From a virus, in IMG/VR virus record IMGVR_UViG_3300032236_001645, positions 1-64,000 of that record: a DNA stretch of 64,000 nucleotides. One strand, written 5' to 3'. The translations under genes were made by a program, and so were the position numbers. This document shows, in pieces, positions 54,313 to 62,491 of the stretch. Numbering within the stretch: the first letter of the stretch is position 1; each line of letters starts with the position of its first letter. The notes beneath the pieces are model-generated. The model was not told the DNA's origin. It did not search any database and saw only the letters and a list, made by a program, of their open reading frames with translations.

Positions 54313-56217
54313 TTATTTTTTTGGTGGACTTGTATATTCACCCAAATTTCTTTCCGCCCATTTATCAAACACATGTGTATTTCTTATTATATCTCTATTT
54401 AATGGTTCCATTACGTTATTTGATGTAAGTTGTATAGTATGGTTAACATTCACTGTTTGAGCCGTTTGATTTGTTGTTTGTGGTTGTTCAACAGGTTTCA
54501 AAGCCTCCATCATTTTTTCAAAATTATCATTAATGAATTTATTATTTGTTAAATCAAAAGGAGTTTTTTCTTTTGTATAATTTAACGCATCATCTTTAAA
54601 TTTTGTTAAAAATTTGGAAACATCACCATTACTTTCTTTAAAAGTATTAAGAAAATAATCTTTTGTACTTTGTGCTGTTTGCTTAACTTCTTTACCTAGA
54701 GAACCTTCTTGTAATCTATTACCGGCCTGTAGATACATTGCGGTTAAAATATCTTTAATTTGTGTAACTTCATTGTATTGTTGTCTAGCAATGTCTTCAG
54801 GTTTTTCATCCGCTAATTCTTGTTCAATTTTTGCCAATTGTTCTAATTGACTTCCGTTTAAACTATCTAACGCAACAAATCCTTGTTTTATACCACCTCC
54901 TAATTTAGCGGCAACATCTTTTGGTAAATCAATCCCAATTTTACCATCTTTCATTGTTGCAATATTTGAAACAAATTCTTTTTGTTCAGGACTAATATTT
55001 GGAAACATGTCAATTTTAGACATCGCTTCAAGTTTGTTTGCTCCTCTAACCGCCATATTTGTCAAGTCACCCACACTTACTCCTAACGCATCCGCCATTG
55101 CTCTTGCCTTTCTTAAATTAACACCAGTAATTTCAAATCTACCTTGTTCTGCATTATATGTTGCCAAACTTCTCGCAGCATCAACTAAACTTGTTTGTAA
55201 TGCCTCCACATTATTAGTCGCATCGTACATCGCTTTTAATGGATTAGCAAAATCACCTACAGCACCGCCAATTACTTGTAAATTAGCCGCCATGTCTATC
55301 GCTTTATCGGGATCAATTAATCTTTCCGCAACATCAAATGCTGATTGCATGTTAATATTTAAAGATTGAGATTCTTGTACCATTTTACCTAAACCATCAA
55401 TACCATTTTTGAATCCATAAAGATTCATTTTATCTAAATTTTTCATTAAGGTTTCACTAGCTTGTCTAGCATTTAAACCTAACGCATATGATCTATTTCC
55501 TATCCTTTCAATTGCAGCTGCGGCATCTCCCAAACCAATACCGACTCTTCTAAAATTTTCAGCATTATCTAATAAATCTCTTGATGTTTTTGTATATGCC
55601 TGTGACGCTTTAAATGCTGAATCTATGGTGTCTTTACTATATAACGCCATTCTACCTGAATCAGTCATTAAAGTTTTAGTAGCGTCTATATAATCATTTA
55701 CTGATACACCTAAGGCAACGGCTTCTGGTAAAGCTTCTCTTAATTCTTTAGCCATAGCACTACCTAAATCTCCTATCATACCTGCTTGTCCTTTAACATT
55801 CAAATTAAATTGATTGTTTAAAGACGCCATGTCCGCAAGAACTTCTGTGGCTTTTGTAACTCCAAAACTAACAAAATTCGTTAATAAAGTAATTGGATTA
55901 AGACTTAAAGTATCTGCTGCGTCTCCCATGAATTTTAATAAATCCGCCCTTATTTGATCGTTTTGTCTTGTATCAATAACAGATTTACTTAAACCACTAA
56001 TTGCATTACTAAAAATTCCTTTTGTACCCGTAGCGGCAGAAGATACCGCACCTGAAGCCATACCTGCAACTTTACTTATTGCGTTGTTTATGGTATTCAA
56101 AGCATTTGTTGCCTCAGTTGAACCCAAACCAAAACCCTTGGTTTTATCTTGGAAAAATCCTAATAATTTGTCACCCTGAGCACCTGTAAATCCACCACTA
56201 CCAAAAATTCCTTGCAT
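54313..56217 (-). CDS. Tail tape-measure / hub protein, T4 gp29-like in role
   Basis: 634 residues (T4 gp29 has 590). Almost entirely helical, rich in Ala, Gly, Leu, Asn and Lys, with a hydrophobic central region around residues 110-150 (TLLTNFVSFGVTKATEVLAD). Low aromatic content and a Thr/Asn/Gln-rich C-terminal part. It lies immediately after the tail-assembly chaperone and tube genes, the standard place for a tape measure. Sequence similarity to gp29 is not claimed; the call rests on composition, size and order. The usual length of about 0.15 nm per residue would give a tail of roughly 95 nm. A late-type box lies 20 nt before the ATG. Confidence 0.75.
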   Translation of the reverse strand: MQGIFGSGGFTGAQGDKLLGFFQDKTKGFGLGSTEATNALNTINNAISKVAGMASGAVSSAATGTKGIFSNAISGLSKSVIDTRQNDQIRADLLKFMGDAADTLSLNPITLLTNFVSFGVTKATEVLADMASLNNQFNLNVKGQAGMIGDLGSAMAKELREALPEAVALGVSVNDYIDATKTLMTDSGRMALYSKDTIDSAFKASQAYTKTSRDLLDNAENFRRVGIGLGDAAAAIERIGNRSYALGLNARQASETLMKNLDKMNLYGFKNGIDGLGKMVQESQSLNINMQSAFDVAERLIDPDKAIDMAANLQVIGGAVGDFANPLKAMYDATNNVEALQTSLVDAARSLATYNAEQGRFEITGVNLRKARAMADALGVSVGDLTNMAVRGANKLEAMSKIDMFPNISPEQKEFVSNIATMKDGKIGIDLPKDVAAKLGGGIKQGFVALDSLNGSQLEQLAKIEQELADEKPEDIARQQYNEVTQIKDILTAMYLQAGNRLQEGSLGKEVKQTAQSTKDYFLNTFKESNGDVSKFLTKFKDDALNYTKEKTPFDLTNNKFINDNFEKMMEALKPVEQPQTTNQTAQTVNVNHTIQLTSNNVMEPLNRDIIRNTHVFDKWAERNLGEYTSPPKK

Positions 56218-56237
56218 TGTGTTATATTACCTTTATG

Positions 56238-56247
56238 TAATAAATAG
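56238..56247 (-). promoter_or_regulatory. Late-type box before the tape-measure gene
   Basis: The coding strand reads CTATTTATTA, 20 nt before the ATG; it starts just after the stop of the chaperone extension frame (56249). Confidence 0.5.
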
Positions 56248-56248
56248 T

Positions 56249-56396
56249 TTATTCCATATTTTCTGTGAGAATGTTAATGATGTTTCTCCTTTCGTGAATA
56301 GGTAATATCAATACGTCTTTATAAGTAAAACCTTTACTTAAAAGAAATAAAATTTCAAATATTTGGGTTCTTTTATATTCCGTAGAAAGGACGAAA
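56249..56396 (-). CDS. Probable +1 frameshift extension of the tail-assembly chaperone
   Basis: A frame in the +1 phase continues past the chaperone stop to a TAA at 56249-56251. It has no ATG or GTG before its last codons and overlaps the chaperone end by over 20 nt. It reads about 48 residues: STEYKRTQIFEILFLLSKG, then FTYKDVLILPIHERRNIINI and a short acidic end. The Asp-Val...Pro-x-x-Glu-Arg pattern matches the C-terminal half of two-part tail-assembly chaperones. A likely shift site is TTT CGT near 56391-56396: tRNA-Phe can slip from TTT to TTC while the CGT codon waits. The upstream gene plus extension would give about 290 residues. The alternative is a separate gene with a TTG start. 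Confidence 0.6.
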
Positions 56397-57119
56397 AAAT
56401 TCAACCCCAAAGTCCACGTAAACTGGGACTACTTCTCCTGATGGGGCTGTTACTTCAACTAATAAATCTAAACCTGGTTTATTTTCACTAACAAATTTTT
56501 TGAATTCTTGTGAATCTTTAATTGGGAGATTTTGAATAAATTGATATATTGCCATCATTTCCCTATTACCGTCAATTTGTTTAATCATCATTTCAAGTCT
56601 TTTAGTCTGAATTGGTACAACGGCACTTGTAGATGATTCTCTAATTTTTTCTAATTCTTTTTCTTGTAAATTGTTTAAAAATTTAAATTTAATTGGTTTT
56701 TTACTAATTGGTAAATAAAATTCATATTCACCATTAGCATCGGCTTTCAAATTAAAATCTTTAACTTTTAAAACTGATAAATCTAAATTAGTTTCAAATT
56801 CTTTATTTGTTGCAGGATCAGTCAATTTAACAGTATAATCTGAACCAAACGCGGTATTTCTTAAAAATATTAAAATCGCTTGTCTATCTTCAATTACTAA
56901 CTCATCTAAATTGAAATCTTTATCTAATATTTTTCTTTTTAATAATTCATCTAATACACTATCACTTTGTATTAAATTTTGTGAGGTAAGAATATTCTCA
57001 TCGGATGCCGTTAAATAAGCAATTCTCAATGATTTTCTATTATTACTATAATGTACTCCTTTACTTGGTAGTTCAACTACGTCGTAGGCAATTGTTGGAT
57101 CTATTCTATTATCTTCCAT
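56373..57119 (-). CDS. Tail-assembly chaperone / T4 baseplate-hub gp26-like (PF12322 type)
   Basis: 248 residues. It starts MEDNRIDPTIAYDVVELPSKG; the Val-Glu-Leu-Pro-Ser-Lys-Gly-x-x-Tyr motif at 16-24, the YLTASDENILTS strand-helix near 34-45 and the repeated charged helices match the T4_baseplate (gp26) family. Located between tube and tape measure, where two-part tail chaperones (lambda gpG/gpGT type) normally lie. They coat the tape measure before tube growth. The C-terminus, FFRPFYGI, overlaps the +1 frame described above. The ATG has an AT-rich leader (TAAACTTATATT) and lies behind the tube terminator. Confidence 0.75.
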   Translation of the reverse strand: MEDNRIDPTIAYDVVELPSKGVHYSNNRKSLRIAYLTASDENILTSQNLIQSDSVLDELLKRKILDKDFNLDELVIEDRQAILIFLRNTAFGSDYTVKLTDPATNKEFETNLDLSVLKVKDFNLKADANGEYEFYLPISKKPIKFKFLNNLQEKELEKIRESSTSAVVPIQTKRLEMMIKQIDGNREMMAIYQFIQNLPIKDSQEFKKFVSENKPGLDLLVEVTAPSGEVVPVYVDFGVEFFRPFYGI

Positions 57120-57162
57120 AATATAAGTTTATACTATAACTATGATAAAGTAAAGATTTAAA

Positions 57163-57196
57163 TAAAAAAACCGACACCCATTACTGGTATGTCGGT
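57163..57196 (-). terminator. Terminator after the tail-tube gene
   Basis: On the minus strand ACCGACATACC pairs with the GGGTGTCGGT side around a short loop, followed by a run of seven T. It reduces read-through from tube to chaperone, as the tube is needed in far larger amounts. Confidence 0.85.
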
Positions 57197-57219
57197 TCAT
57201 ATAGTATTTTATTTTAATA

Positions 57220-57708
57220 TTAGTATACTAAGATACATCTATCAGGTCTCAAAGAACAAGTGATAGTTGCTAACGCATCGTTGTTGTAGTCTAATTCTTG
57301 GAAGTCAAGGTTAGTTAAGAAAGTACCTTGTAAAATCCATTTTTCAACAACCACACCTGTCGGATCTAACATTTCTAATTCAATATCTTTTTTGTAACCA
57401 GCAGCATATCCCATACGTCCTGTAACTGATTCTGCATGTAAACGGAACCATTCCATTAAAGCTTGAGAAGCTGAAGGACCGATTGGATCTTTGAATGTTA
57501 CTCTAATCTCTTCCCATTCAAATCTACCAGCAACATATGTTGAAGTGTTTAAAAACGGAATAGGCACTGAATTGATTTTAGCAGCGGGTCTTTTAGTTGA
57601 AGTCACATACCATTCATTTATACCCAAAGTTGATGGGAATCTTAAGATGAATCGGTTGACTCTTTTCGGTTCGTAAGGAACCGGCATTTTCATTAGTAAA
57701 TCTGCCAT
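57220..57708 (-). CDS. gp19: Tail tube protein, T4 gp19-like
   Basis: 162 residues, one fewer than T4 gp19 (163). It contains NRFILRFPSTLGINEWYV near 18-35, PFLNTSTYVAGRFEWEEIRVTF near 51-72, and the GRMGYAAGYKKDIELEMLDPTG segment near 96-117, all typical of T4-type tube subunits. The beta-barrel forms the inner tail tube. It has its own leader and terminator, consistent with very high expression; a late-type box is 37 nt before the ATG. Confidence 0.95.
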   Translation of the reverse strand: MADLLMKMPVPYEPKRVNRFILRFPSTLGINEWYVTSTKRPAAKINSVPIPFLNTSTYVAGRFEWEEIRVTFKDPIGPSASQALMEWFRLHAESVTGRMGYAAGYKKDIELEMLDPTGVVVEKWILQGTFLTNLDFQELDYNNDALATITCSLRPDRCILVY

Positions 57709-57745
57709 GTTGTATTTGTTAAGTTTTTTAAGTTATTTACTTTCT

Positions 57746-57755
57746 TATAAATATA
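57746..57755 (-). promoter_or_regulatory. Late-type box before the tube gene
   Basis: The coding strand reads ATATTTATAA within GATATATTTATAAG, 37 nt before the ATG. The sheath gene has nearly the same box and leader length (36 nt). Confidence 0.55.
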
Positions 57756-57835
57756 TCAGTATTGGAAAATAATTTTTTTAAAAATTTTTATTCGGAATAC
57801 TTGATAATGTCAAATATTTTTCGTAGTTTTTTACA

Positions 57836-57935
57836 GGCTCCAGTATCTAGTTCCAGAATAAATCACTAATATAAAATATCTAGTTAATAAATATATTAAA
57901 ACTAGTTCTAGAATATACTAGATAATACTGGGCAA
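57836..57935. repeat. Direct and inverted CTAGTT repeats in non-coding DNA
   Basis: CTAGTT occurs at 57847, 57880 and 57902; the first and third continue as CTAGTTCCAGAATA and CTAGTTCTAGAATA. The outer arms, CCAGTATCTAGT near 57840 and ACTAGATAATACTGG near 57917, are inverted copies with a three-base insertion. No reading frame is visible here. This pattern suits binding sites for a protein, a recombination site or a structured RNA. Confidence 0.7.
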
Positions 57936-57957
57936 CATTATAATTTTTTTTAATTTG

Positions 57958-57973
57958 TGTTCCACGTGGAACG
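57958..57973. promoter_or_regulatory. parS-like 14-bp palindrome
   Basis: TGTTCCACGTGGAACG contains the perfect palindrome GTTCCACGTGGAAC and matches the bacterial centromere site TGTTTCACGTGAAACA at most places, including the invariant CACGTG centre. It lies in non-coding DNA about 10 nt from the sheath terminator. It could be bound by host ParB, or be a second hairpin behind the terminator. Confidence 0.55.
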
Positions 57974-57982
57974 TTCTACAAT

Positions 57983-58013
57983 AAAAAAAGGAAGGTATCA
58001 CTTACCCTCCTTT
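57983..58013 (-). terminator. Terminator after the sheath gene
   Basis: On the minus strand GGAGGGTA pairs with TACCTTCC (one wobble) around a short loop, followed by a run of seven or more T. It starts 25 nt after the sheath stop. Confidence 0.8.
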
Positions 58014-58037
58014 TCCTTTTTTATATCTCCTTTTAGA

Positions 58038-60467
58038 TTAGATATTTTCAAATGAAGCTCCTGTTGGAGTAATTACGAACTCTAAGTCAATGAATTCCAA
58101 AGAACGAGTTGGTTTGATGTATATCTTACCTCTTAATGTGTTTGCGTCAATATCCTCAGGATCACTTGAAACACTTACACGGAAGTCATATAAACCTCTT
58201 TCTTTCTTAATTGCTTCTAAAATAGGGTTTACCAATCTTAAGAATTCTTGTCTTACCTGATCGTCATTTTGTTCAAACAACAATCTAACAGCAACCGCAG
58301 AAATCAATTTTCTCGCTCTTAACAATAATCTTCTTACGTTGATTCTGTCCAAAGCGGATTCTCTAACTTGTAATGTTTTATTACCCCAAATGATAGTACC
58401 TGTATCAGAGAATGTAGCGATTGGGTTAATTCTATTTTTGTATAAAGTATCTCTTTCGTCTAAAGTTAATTTCTTTTGAGCTTTGATAGCGTTTACCAAT
58501 CCTCTTGAATAACCCGCAACTGCGAACCAAGGATAAGATACGTTGTCAGTCAAAGCAATATTTCTACAAACCTCACCTGTTGGTGGGATATATAATTGAG
58601 TTGCATTATCGGTATCTCTAATTTGAATCCAAGGCCAATATGTTGCTGAGTAGTTAGAATCAATACCTTGATCTTCTAAGTCACCAACAATTGATGTCAT
58701 ATCTGTTTCATTTGGAGCACCAATAATATATATTGAATCCGCTCTATCATTTTCTATAATGTCAATTGCTTGAGTTGTTAAAGAACTATGATCGTAGAAA
58801 TTAATACCTGGTGTGGCAAATACGTTGATATCTACCGCTTCAGGGTTTGAATATGTGTTAATACCATCTAAGTAAGCGTAATAATCTGAGTTACCTTCAC
58901 TTGTATTAAATAAACCACCATTGTTAGTATTACCTGAAATATATGTAGTTTTTCCAAATATATAACTATCACCATAAGTTCTTACAGTTCTATAGATGTC
59001 CCAACCATCAAAACCACCACATGCTGCAAATGTAAACTTACGATAGTTAATATCTAACATTTTATTTGTACTTGAATCACCACTTTGTCCTTCTAAATCA
59101 TAATTTGTTGTTTGATAAGTTGTACCGGTAATTGTTGATGCATTTGTCGATAAATGGAAACCGTAAGTTGTTCCTAAAGAACCCGCACCTTTATATTTAA
59201 ACAAATCACTATCGTATAAGAAATCTGATTGAGTAGAAAGTCCTAAAGTATTTTTTCTATAAGAATCTCCGTTACTTGTAGTTGTACCATAAATTACATC
59301 TCCTGAATTAAAGAATGAAGTTTTATATAAAACACTACCTAATGTAGTTGAACCTGATAATGAAGAATTTGTAAATCCTTTAAAACCAGCGGGAAAAGCA
59401 TCTGAAGGTGCATTTGAATCCATATTCAACATTATATATTTTGAATTTAAACTATATTCACCATCTGAAGTACCGATTTTTCTTGCAACATAACCAGCAA
59501 CATCTGGATTCATAGAACATCTTGAAAATTTCTCTAAAACTGACATATTATCATCAGTATCATTAAAATCTCTAACTAAAACATCAAATTCACCTGTGTT
59601 TATATTAATATTTTGAATTGTAATTTTTACTTGTTCATTTGATGCATCTCCATCGGATATTGTAATTATTTGGAATAAATCAGAAACCTTACCACCTCTT
59701 ACTTCTGAAACAACCATTGGTGAAGCTGCGGTGTCCCATCCGTTTGCGAAGTTATTACCTTCAGCATTATATACCTCAGTAAGACTTAAACCAGATATAA
59801 GTTGTTGATTATAAAGATTTTTTACCAAATTTGGATACACTTCATGTACATATAATGGAATATCTGTACCGTCTTTATCATAAGGACTTGTACCTAAAAC
59901 TTTTGTAATGTATTTTGGTGATGTTGAATCTAAACTACATGTAAATGTTTTTGCACCATGAGTTAATCCTGTTACGTGAATATCAAATTCAGATAGAGGA
60001 TTTGTAGTTAAAGTATTACCACTAAGAATAAATGCCGAGTTAGATGTAACTTCAAAAACTATAGTTTCACCTGAATAGTGTCCTCTAGATCTCAAAGCCG
60101 CCACAACTACGTTGTTATATTCATCACTTCCGATAGTTTTGATACCGAATGTTTTACCTGCTTTATATCCTGTTTTACCCAAAATTCTTGTTACAAATAA
60201 TTGATTAGATTCTTGAAGATATGATTTTGCAACATAAGGTAATTCATATTTTGGATTATTATTAGCATCTTTTTCAGGAGATGTTCCACCAAAATATGTT
60301 TTAAAATCTGTAAAATTTGAAATTAATATTGGTTCAAAAGCAGGACCTTTTAATGTCTCACCTACTAAACCTAATGTTGTAACACCTACACTTTGTGCTA
60401 CAAATGTTAAATCTACCTCAGAAGTGTAAACACCTGGAGATACGAATACTCTGTTTGAATTTGCCAT
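58038..60467 (-). CDS. gp18: Tail sheath protein, T4 gp18-like
   Basis: 809 residues (T4 gp18 has 659). It starts MANSNRVFVSPGVYTSEVDL, the standard N-terminal of sheath proteins. The conserved C-terminal core (about 630-809) includes YPWFAVAGYSRG near 630 and IWGNKTLQ, followed by the RRLLLRARKLI helix, then the end FIDLEFVITPTG. The middle (about 90-560) is the variable, surface-exposed part and accounts for the extra length. The sheath contracts to drive the tube through the envelope. Late-type box 36 nt upstream; a 7-bp hairpin (60514-60530) abuts that box. Confidence 0.96.
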   Translation of the reverse strand: MANSNRVFVSPGVYTSEVDLTFVAQSVGVTTLGLVGETLKGPAFEPILISNFTDFKTYFGGTSPEKDANNNPKYELPYVAKSYLQESNQLFVTRILGKTGYKAGKTFGIKTIGSDEYNNVVVAALRSRGHYSGETIVFEVTSNSAFILSGNTLTTNPLSEFDIHVTGLTHGAKTFTCSLDSTSPKYITKVLGTSPYDKDGTDIPLYVHEVYPNLVKNLYNQQLISGLSLTEVYNAEGNNFANGWDTAASPMVVSEVRGGKVSDLFQIITISDGDASNEQVKITIQNININTGEFDVLVRDFNDTDDNMSVLEKFSRCSMNPDVAGYVARKIGTSDGEYSLNSKYIMLNMDSNAPSDAFPAGFKGFTNSSLSGSTTLGSVLYKTSFFNSGDVIYGTTTSNGDSYRKNTLGLSTQSDFLYDSDLFKYKGAGSLGTTYGFHLSTNASTITGTTYQTTNYDLEGQSGDSSTNKMLDINYRKFTFAACGGFDGWDIYRTVRTYGDSYIFGKTTYISGNTNNGGLFNTSEGNSDYYAYLDGINTYSNPEAVDINVFATPGINFYDHSSLTTQAIDIIENDRADSIYIIGAPNETDMTSIVGDLEDQGIDSNYSATYWPWIQIRDTDNATQLYIPPTGEVCRNIALTDNVSYPWFAVAGYSRGLVNAIKAQKKLTLDERDTLYKNRINPIATFSDTGTIIWGNKTLQVRESALDRINVRRLLLRARKLISAVAVRLLFEQNDDQVRQEFLRLVNPILEAIKKERGLYDFRVSVSSDPEDIDANTLRGKIYIKPTRSLEFIDLEFVITPTGASFENI

Positions 60468-60503
60468 TGATTGTTATTTGGTTAAATTATTTTATTTCTT
60501 AAC

Positions 60504-60513
60504 TTATAAATAT
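60504..60513 (-). promoter_or_regulatory. Late-type box and hairpin before the sheath gene
   Basis: The coding strand reads ATATTTATAA, 36 nt before the ATG. Directly upstream, CTTTGAT-GAA-ATCAAAG forms a perfect seven-base-pair hairpin. Confidence 0.55.
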
Positions 60514-60558
60514 CTTTGATTTCATCAAAGATTTCCCAACTTTTTTCAAAAAGATAGT

Positions 60559-60565
60559 TATTTAT
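60559..60565 (+). promoter_or_regulatory. Late-type box facing the plus-strand small gene
   Basis: TATTTAT on the plus strand, 17 nt before the ATG at 60583; same box as for the minus-strand genes but in the opposite direction. Confidence 0.4.
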
Positions 60566-60582
60566 CTTTTAATATCTTTTAT

Positions 60583-60741
60583 ATGGAAAACAAACAGAAA
60601 AATGTCAAAATAAGCGAAAAACATCACGAAATGTTAAAAAATTATTGTGATAAAAATGGTTTAAAAATCTATAAAGTTTTAGAAAAACACATAGAAGAAC
60701 TTTGTAAACCTAAAAAAAAGGATATATATGGTGACGATTAG
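60583..60741 (+). CDS. 52-residue ribbon-helix-helix-like regulator
   Basis: Starts MENKQKNVKISEKHHEMLKN. It has a short strand (NVKISE), a helix (KHHEMLKNYCDKNG), a turn, and a second helix (KIYKVLEKHIEEL), the pattern of Arc/MetJ-type ribbon-helix-helix DNA-binding proteins found in many T4-like phages. It is one of only two plus-strand genes. It is divergent from the sheath gene, and its last four bases overlap the stop of the minus-strand gene at 60738. A role in control of the adjacent late genes is possible. Confidence 0.75.
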   Translation: MENKQKNVKISEKHHEMLKNYCDKNGLKIYKVLEKHIEELCKPKKKDIYGDD

Positions 60742-61973
60742 TATAGGTAAGTAATACCAATTTTAGAACCAATAACTGGAGTAGAAGTTAAAGTTACTTC
60801 CTGTGATCCTGTAATTTCATAACCTCTACCTTCATCTTCAACAAGTCCATTTATATCTAAACTAACAATACTATTAATTCCGTTTGAAACTGTAAAAGTC
60901 AAACTATCAGTATATGTAAAGATTTCAGTTGAGTTGTTTAATAATTTACCTGTGTTATCTAAAATAACTGAATTTCTACCCTTATAATATGTTATTGTAA
61001 CAATAGAACCTTCTAATGGTGGAGTATCAAATGAAATTTTAGAAGTATAAGCAACATGAAAATAATGTACATCTTTAGTTTGTACCAAACCATTTACCAT
61101 AACATTGAATAATGTTCCGATACTTTCACCTACGCTAAATGAAGTTTGAATACCGTCTGCTGTAAATGATACAACTGTTATATTAACATTTTTGTTAATG
61201 AATTTCTTAATACCTCCTGTGTTGTCTAATAAAAATTCGTACATAGTAAATAATCTGCTTATTGCTGGTTTAACCTCAAACTCATCACTATCCATTAAAT
61301 ATCCTAACATAGTGAAATTATAATTTTGAACATAAAATCTTCTACCATCTATAGTTTCAATTGGACTACTATCTGCAATTGTATTTAAAACAATTGGAAT
61401 ATAATGTCCTTTTACCATCGTGTAATCCTGTCTTGAAGCATAGTGTTGTAATACCTTTTTGTTAAATTTATTTAAATCTCTAAATTTAGTACAAACAATA
61501 GACACGTCAAATGTAATATCAACAGGGATAGGTTGAGGTATTGTGTAGATGTCCGCACCTAACTCAGAACCATTCCAAGTTGGAACTGAAGCATAATAAA
61601 CTTGAGTTCTATCAGGTATTGTTCTTTGTACAGATGGATTTGTTCCAAATTGAACTTCGGGTTTTCTAATGATGGCTATAAATGGTAATTTCATGTTATT
61701 GTCCTCATCACTAAAAGTCCAATTCTGTGTAAATTCACCCCATCTTTGAATGGTTAGAATTTTATCAATAATCGGAATTTGTTTTCCATCAGATGTAATC
61801 TTAAAGTTTTTAGTAATATATTCTAAAAATCCTTTATCCAAATCATCATGTAAGATTGAATCAGGTAAATTGGTGTCAGATTTAGTTATTGAATCCAATA
61901 ACTCTTGACGTCTTTTTAACCCCGTGGTTTCTTTGTAAATCTGAATATTAGTTTTTCTTTTAGGTATTCCCAT
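60738..61973 (-). CDS. Tail-completion/sheath-stabilising protein, T4 gp15-like by position
   Basis: 411 residues from the ATG at 61973, just after the stop of the preceding gene; a longer frame to 62084 lies inside that gene. Residues 1-270 contain QRWGEFTQNWTFSDEDNN near 95 and IPVDITFDVSIVC near 154, then a Phe/Tyr-rich core (RFYVQNYNFTMLGYLMDSDE near 225-244). The C-terminal 140 residues are a separate beta-rich domain with a repeated pattern (FTADGIQTSFSVGESIGTLF; then TFTVSNGINSIVSLDINGLV), absent from T4 gp15 (272 residues). It sits between the neck-like gene and the sheath gene, where T4 has gp15. Sequence evidence for gp15 is weak. Confidence 0.6.
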   Translation of the reverse strand: MGIPKRKTNIQIYKETTGLKRRQELLDSITKSDTNLPDSILHDDLDKGFLEYITKNFKITSDGKQIPIIDKILTIQRWGEFTQNWTFSDEDNNMKLPFIAIIRKPEVQFGTNPSVQRTIPDRTQVYYASVPTWNGSELGADIYTIPQPIPVDITFDVSIVCTKFRDLNKFNKKVLQHYASRQDYTMVKGHYIPIVLNTIADSSPIETIDGRRFYVQNYNFTMLGYLMDSDEFEVKPAISRLFTMYEFLLDNTGGIKKFINKNVNITVVSFTADGIQTSFSVGESIGTLFNVMVNGLVQTKDVHYFHVAYTSKISFDTPPLEGSIVTITYYKGRNSVILDNTGKLLNNSTEIFTYTDSLTFTVSNGINSIVSLDINGLVEDEGRGYEITGSQEVTLTSTPVIGSKIGITYLY

Positions 61974-61974
61974 A

Positions 61975-62487
61975 TTAAACTCCTCTAAATGTGTTGTCTT
62001 GAGCCGGTGAACACTCAATATTTCTATAATATGGTTTGTAACCAAACATATTATGTTTATTATCAGACACAACTTTACCGTCATTTACCACCGTGTAAAA
62101 TCTGGTTCTTGTTTCAGACTCTGGATAACCAATATAATCTCCGTATTTAATATCAATTCCTAATTCATCCAAATGTTTAATATAAACTGATACCATCATA
62201 TTACCTGGTTCAAGATATCTCAATAAACCTTGTTTATATGAACTGTTCTTAGGCGCATCTATTTTAACTAAACCATTAAACTCTATAGGTGGTAAATATT
62301 TTATCTCATCAGTACCCACCTCAGCGTAAACATCATCAATTTCAGTCTTAGTTCTGTCAACACGATATAATACTAATTTCATATTCAAATCACCATGAAG
62401 ATACTCCTCACCCATTTGAATGTGTAAATCAAAATCGTCTTGTCCGAAGAATTTAGATAATCTTGTGATTGGTAGTTTATTATCCAT
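61975..62487 (-). CDS. Neck protein, T4 gp13/gp14-like
   Basis: 170 residues. The segment DIKYGDYIGYPESETRTRFY, then VVNDGKVVSDNKHNMFGYKP and YYRNIECSP, closely resembles T4-type neck proteins, as far as can be recalled without a search. These seal the head-tail junction. The ATG is 4 nt behind a late-type box, and the following gene starts 1 nt after its stop. It is divergent from the plus-strand SNF2 helicase. Confidence 0.65.
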   Translation of the reverse strand: MDNKLPITRLSKFFGQDDFDLHIQMGEEYLHGDLNMKLVLYRVDRTKTEIDDVYAEVGTDEIKYLPPIEFNGLVKIDAPKNSSYKQGLLRYLEPGNMMVSVYIKHLDELGIDIKYGDYIGYPESETRTRFYTVVNDGKVVSDNKHNMFGYKPYYRNIECSPAQDNTFRGV

Positions 62488-62491
62488 ATCC

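Noticed and set aside
61974-62084. A 37-residue N-terminal extension of the gp15-like gene
   Set aside because: It would lie inside the neck gene in another frame; the ATG at 61973 directly after the neck stop is the usual coupled start.
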